From Larimichthys crocea (Eukaryota > Chordata > Actinopteri > Sciaenidae): DNA of 64,000 nucleotides. The notes under the pieces are model-generated. The model did not search any database and was not told the origin of the DNA. It worked only from the letters and a program-made list of their open reading frames with translations. Of this stretch, positions 62,601 to 64,000 are shown piece by piece. The stretch is taken from assembly GCF_000972845.2 (NCBI RefSeq), contig NC_040018.1, positions 1,283,632 through 1,347,631 on the forward strand. Reading direction: 5' to 3'. The first letter of the stretch is position 1. The number at the start of each line of letters is the position of its first letter. Both the position numbers and the translations under genes were made by a program.

Positions 62601-63835
62601 GACCCGACTGGATTACTTCAGACAAATTACACATCTTTACAGGAAGCATGTCAAGTCCTGTTATGATTTAGTTCTGAGTGGGTAAATTTAGGTTGTTAAT
62701 CATTGTGCAGTTTATCCATCTTGAAAACAAAATGTTCCTTTGATAAACTGTGAAGAATAAACACTTTAATCAATGCTGCCGAGTCCCACAGTGGTTTACA
62801 TGCTCGAACAGACCCGAACGCCACCAGGCTCTACTTTCCAAGCTTGAACTTTTAGCCGTGTAGTGCTACCAGCTCAACCTCGTAAAGCTGAACTAGAACC
62901 CTGGTTAAGAACCTAAAACATTGTGCACTTGGAGTGAACATACCTGATGTAGACATAAAGAGGCTCAAAGGACTCCCGTTTCGATGCTTGTTCGATGTAA
63001 CCAGAACTTTTTCCCCTGAGAAAGACTCGAGCCCCCGTCTCTGTCTGGATGTGACTCAGGTACGAACCTCCTGGACCCTCAACCTTTTCGTTCACGTTGA
63101 ATGAGGGCAACGCCTGGTCCAGACCCACAAAAATCTTTGTGTGCACAAAACTCTGGGGATGGGTGAAACATGTGACTTGTTATTTATGCCCTGCACATTA
63201 AGGTTGTTTATTGTCATTTAAAATAAGTCAGACTAAAAAAGGTAAAAACTGTTTTGTAAGCAGATGCAGTAATCCAAGGCTTTTCCCTGTAGACCACAGA
63301 TGTTCTCACTGCTACTTAATCTGGGAGGTGGGTATCAGTGAATGCAACATGGTCTTCATTTGCCTCACTTTCTTGACCTCCATTTGTAATATAAAACCCT
63401 GCAGTTCTTTGAAGCCAACTACCTCCATCAGTACTGTTTAGACTGTACACTTGGCCATTTCCAATAGTCAACAGATGTCATGTCTGCCTACCCCTGAATG
63501 AGGAGCTGCAGGCCGATGTCCCTGGCCTGGCACTGAGTTGGTGTTGGGCATCCGTGGCACAGGTGGGGTAATGCTGGGACGAGGAGGCTGAGGGTAGAGT
63601 GTGAGAGGAGGCATTACAGGCACCTGTTGGCCTGATGCTGCTGAGGCCCTCAGCAGGTCTTCTGAGATGATCTCCTTTATCCTCAAGACGGCCTCTGGTG
63701 TTGCAAAAAAAGTCAACATTATGTTAGATTAAGACATTTCAGACTCTGCATGTTGACCAGATTAAAATCAGTGTGTACTTACTATTGACTTGGTCTTGAT
63801 TCTTTCCCTGGACGTGCAAATACAAAGGTCTTTGT
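59633..63835 (-). CDS. khdc4: KH domain-containing protein 4 (BLOM7), C-terminal ~420 residues
   Basis: KHDC4 is a nuclear KH-domain RNA-binding protein that works with the SNIP1/PRP19 machinery in pre-mRNA splicing and splice-site choice. Ten exons are seen, in transcript order: 63783-63835, 63492-63694, 62944-63152, 62401-62461, 62068-62125, 61619-61854, 61186-61290, 60411-60496, 60209-60327, 59633-59763 (stop TAA). The first begins with the last base of a codon, so the N-terminal exons lie beyond 64000. The start of the visible part is the end of a first KH-like region ([26 protein letters not shown]). The main KH domain follows: [66 protein letters not shown] (human KLFVGLEHAVPTFNV, KVFLRGKGSGCIE). 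Then come Tyr/Gly- and Pro-rich segments, [10 protein letters not shown], a basic KRPRD motif and the conserved end [17 protein letters not shown] (human [14 protein letters not shown]). Two introns carry SCARNA4-like RNAs. Confidence 0.88.
60584..60615. repeat. Perfect 13-bp inverted repeat
   Basis: CTTGTGACTGAAA, then a 6-nt loop TATTCT, then TTTCAGTCACAAG, in the khdc4 intron 60497-61185. All 13 positions pair and pairing does not extend further, so it is too short for a miRNA precursor. Confidence 0.8.
62205..62340 (-). ncRNA. H/ACA scaRNA, SCARNA4-like copy A (U2 snRNA pseudouridine-41 guide)
   Basis: It lies in the khdc4 intron 62126-62400, on the host strand. Read 5'-3', the first hairpin has an outer stem GGAGGT/ACCTCC, a pocket (UAAGAA on the left, GAUAC on the right), an inner stem GGUGA/UCACU and AACUAU/AUAGUU under the loop. 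Box H AAAGTA is at 62272-62277. The second hairpin closes with GGTAG/CTACC and is followed by box ACA at 62208-62210, three nt from the inferred 3' end. The pocket pairs with U2 GUAUC (36-40) and UUCUUA (43-48), leaving U41 unpaired about 14 nt upstream of box H, as for an H/ACA guide. The 3' hairpin does not give a clean U2 match, unlike copy B. A clear CAB box was not identified, so Cajal-body targeting is inferred from the family. Confidence 0.75.
63252..63386 (-). ncRNA. scarna4: H/ACA scaRNA, SCARNA4/ACA26-like copy B (U2 snRNA Psi41 and Psi39 guide)
   Basis: It lies in the khdc4 intron 63153-63491, on the host strand, about 135 nt. The 5' hairpin has an outer stem GGAGGT/ACCTCC, a pocket AAGAA/GAUAC, an inner stem AGUGA/UCACU and GCAA/UUGC near the loop. 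Box H AGATTA is at 63317-63322. The 3' hairpin has a lower stem involving GCAG/CTGC and an inner stem AUCUGUGG/CCUUGGAU with G-U pairs and one mismatch. Box ACA is at 63255-63257, three nt from the end. The 5' pocket pairs with U2 36-40 and 43-47, leaving U41. In the 3' pocket GAACA pairs with U2 41-45 and UACUGCA with U2 32-38 (one G-U), leaving U39. From memory, human SCARNA4 lies in KHDC4 and targets exactly U2 U39 and U41, so host, structure and both targets agree. No clear CAB box was seen. Confidence 0.85.
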
Positions 63836-64000
63836 CTAGAAGAGAGCAAATCAGAAATGTCATGGACAATAAAGAACGTCTGCTCTTTTCCCCGTTATCA
63901 CTGTATCACTCACGAATGAACTTTATAGAGTATCTGATTTTAAATGAGATTAACCTTACACTCTGGTAAATATGTGGAGATTTGACTACATCTGCAAAGT

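Noticed and set aside
62462..62943. A SNORA80E-like RNA in this khdc4 intron (stem CAGTTTATC/GATAAACTG followed by ACA on the minus strand)
   Set aside because: No box H and no convincing 5' hairpin were found upstream; the stem with ACA alone is not enough.

Overview
This is vertebrate nuclear DNA, most likely from a spiny-rayed teleost. Genes are split by GT-AG introns, there are no operons, and the non-coding DNA carries fish-type hAT-like MITEs, a tRNA-derived SINE and L2/CR1-type LINE tails. Five protein genes were rebuilt exon by exon with reading frame preserved across every junction.

Layout: (1) 1239-3330, minus: ramac (fam103a1), the activator subunit of the mRNA cap methyltransferase RNMT, with a LINE remnant inside a duplicated stretch of its intron. 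(2) About 3600-4650: head-to-head promoter region. (3) 4651-33034, plus: homer2, a postsynaptic scaffold (EVH1 plus coiled coil, 354 aa) in nine coding exons with two introns of over 9 kb. (4) 33035-38727: convergent 3' ends. (5) 38728-48932, minus: whamm, an Arp2/3 nucleation-promoting factor (789 aa, eleven coding exons). (6) 48933-50960: divergent spacer with a 72-bp minisatellite derived from a LINE 3' tail. (7) 50972-58155, plus: fsd2 (coiled coil, two FN3 domains, SPRY; 628 aa). (8) 59633-63835 and beyond the window, minus: khdc4 (BLOM7), a KH-domain splicing factor whose first exons lie off the right edge.

The order and relative orientation ramac-homer2-whamm-fsd2 match, from memory, human 15q25.2. 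Human FSD2 is followed by AP3B2 while human KHDC4 is at 1q22, so the right edge appears to hold a synteny breakpoint.

Most notable observations: two khdc4 introns each hold an H/ACA-type RNA on the khdc4 strand. Their 5' guide pockets match U2 snRNA around U41, and the second RNA also has a 3' pocket matching U39. This is the expected behaviour of SCARNA4/ACA26, here in two copies, one with a diverged 3' pocket. homer2 has a candidate short terminal exon 75 nt after its fourth coding exon that would give a 145-aa EVH1-only protein resembling Homer1a, and it keeps the 33-nt alternative acceptor that distinguishes Homer2a from Homer2b. Everything was read by eye; no alignment, folding or database search was run.
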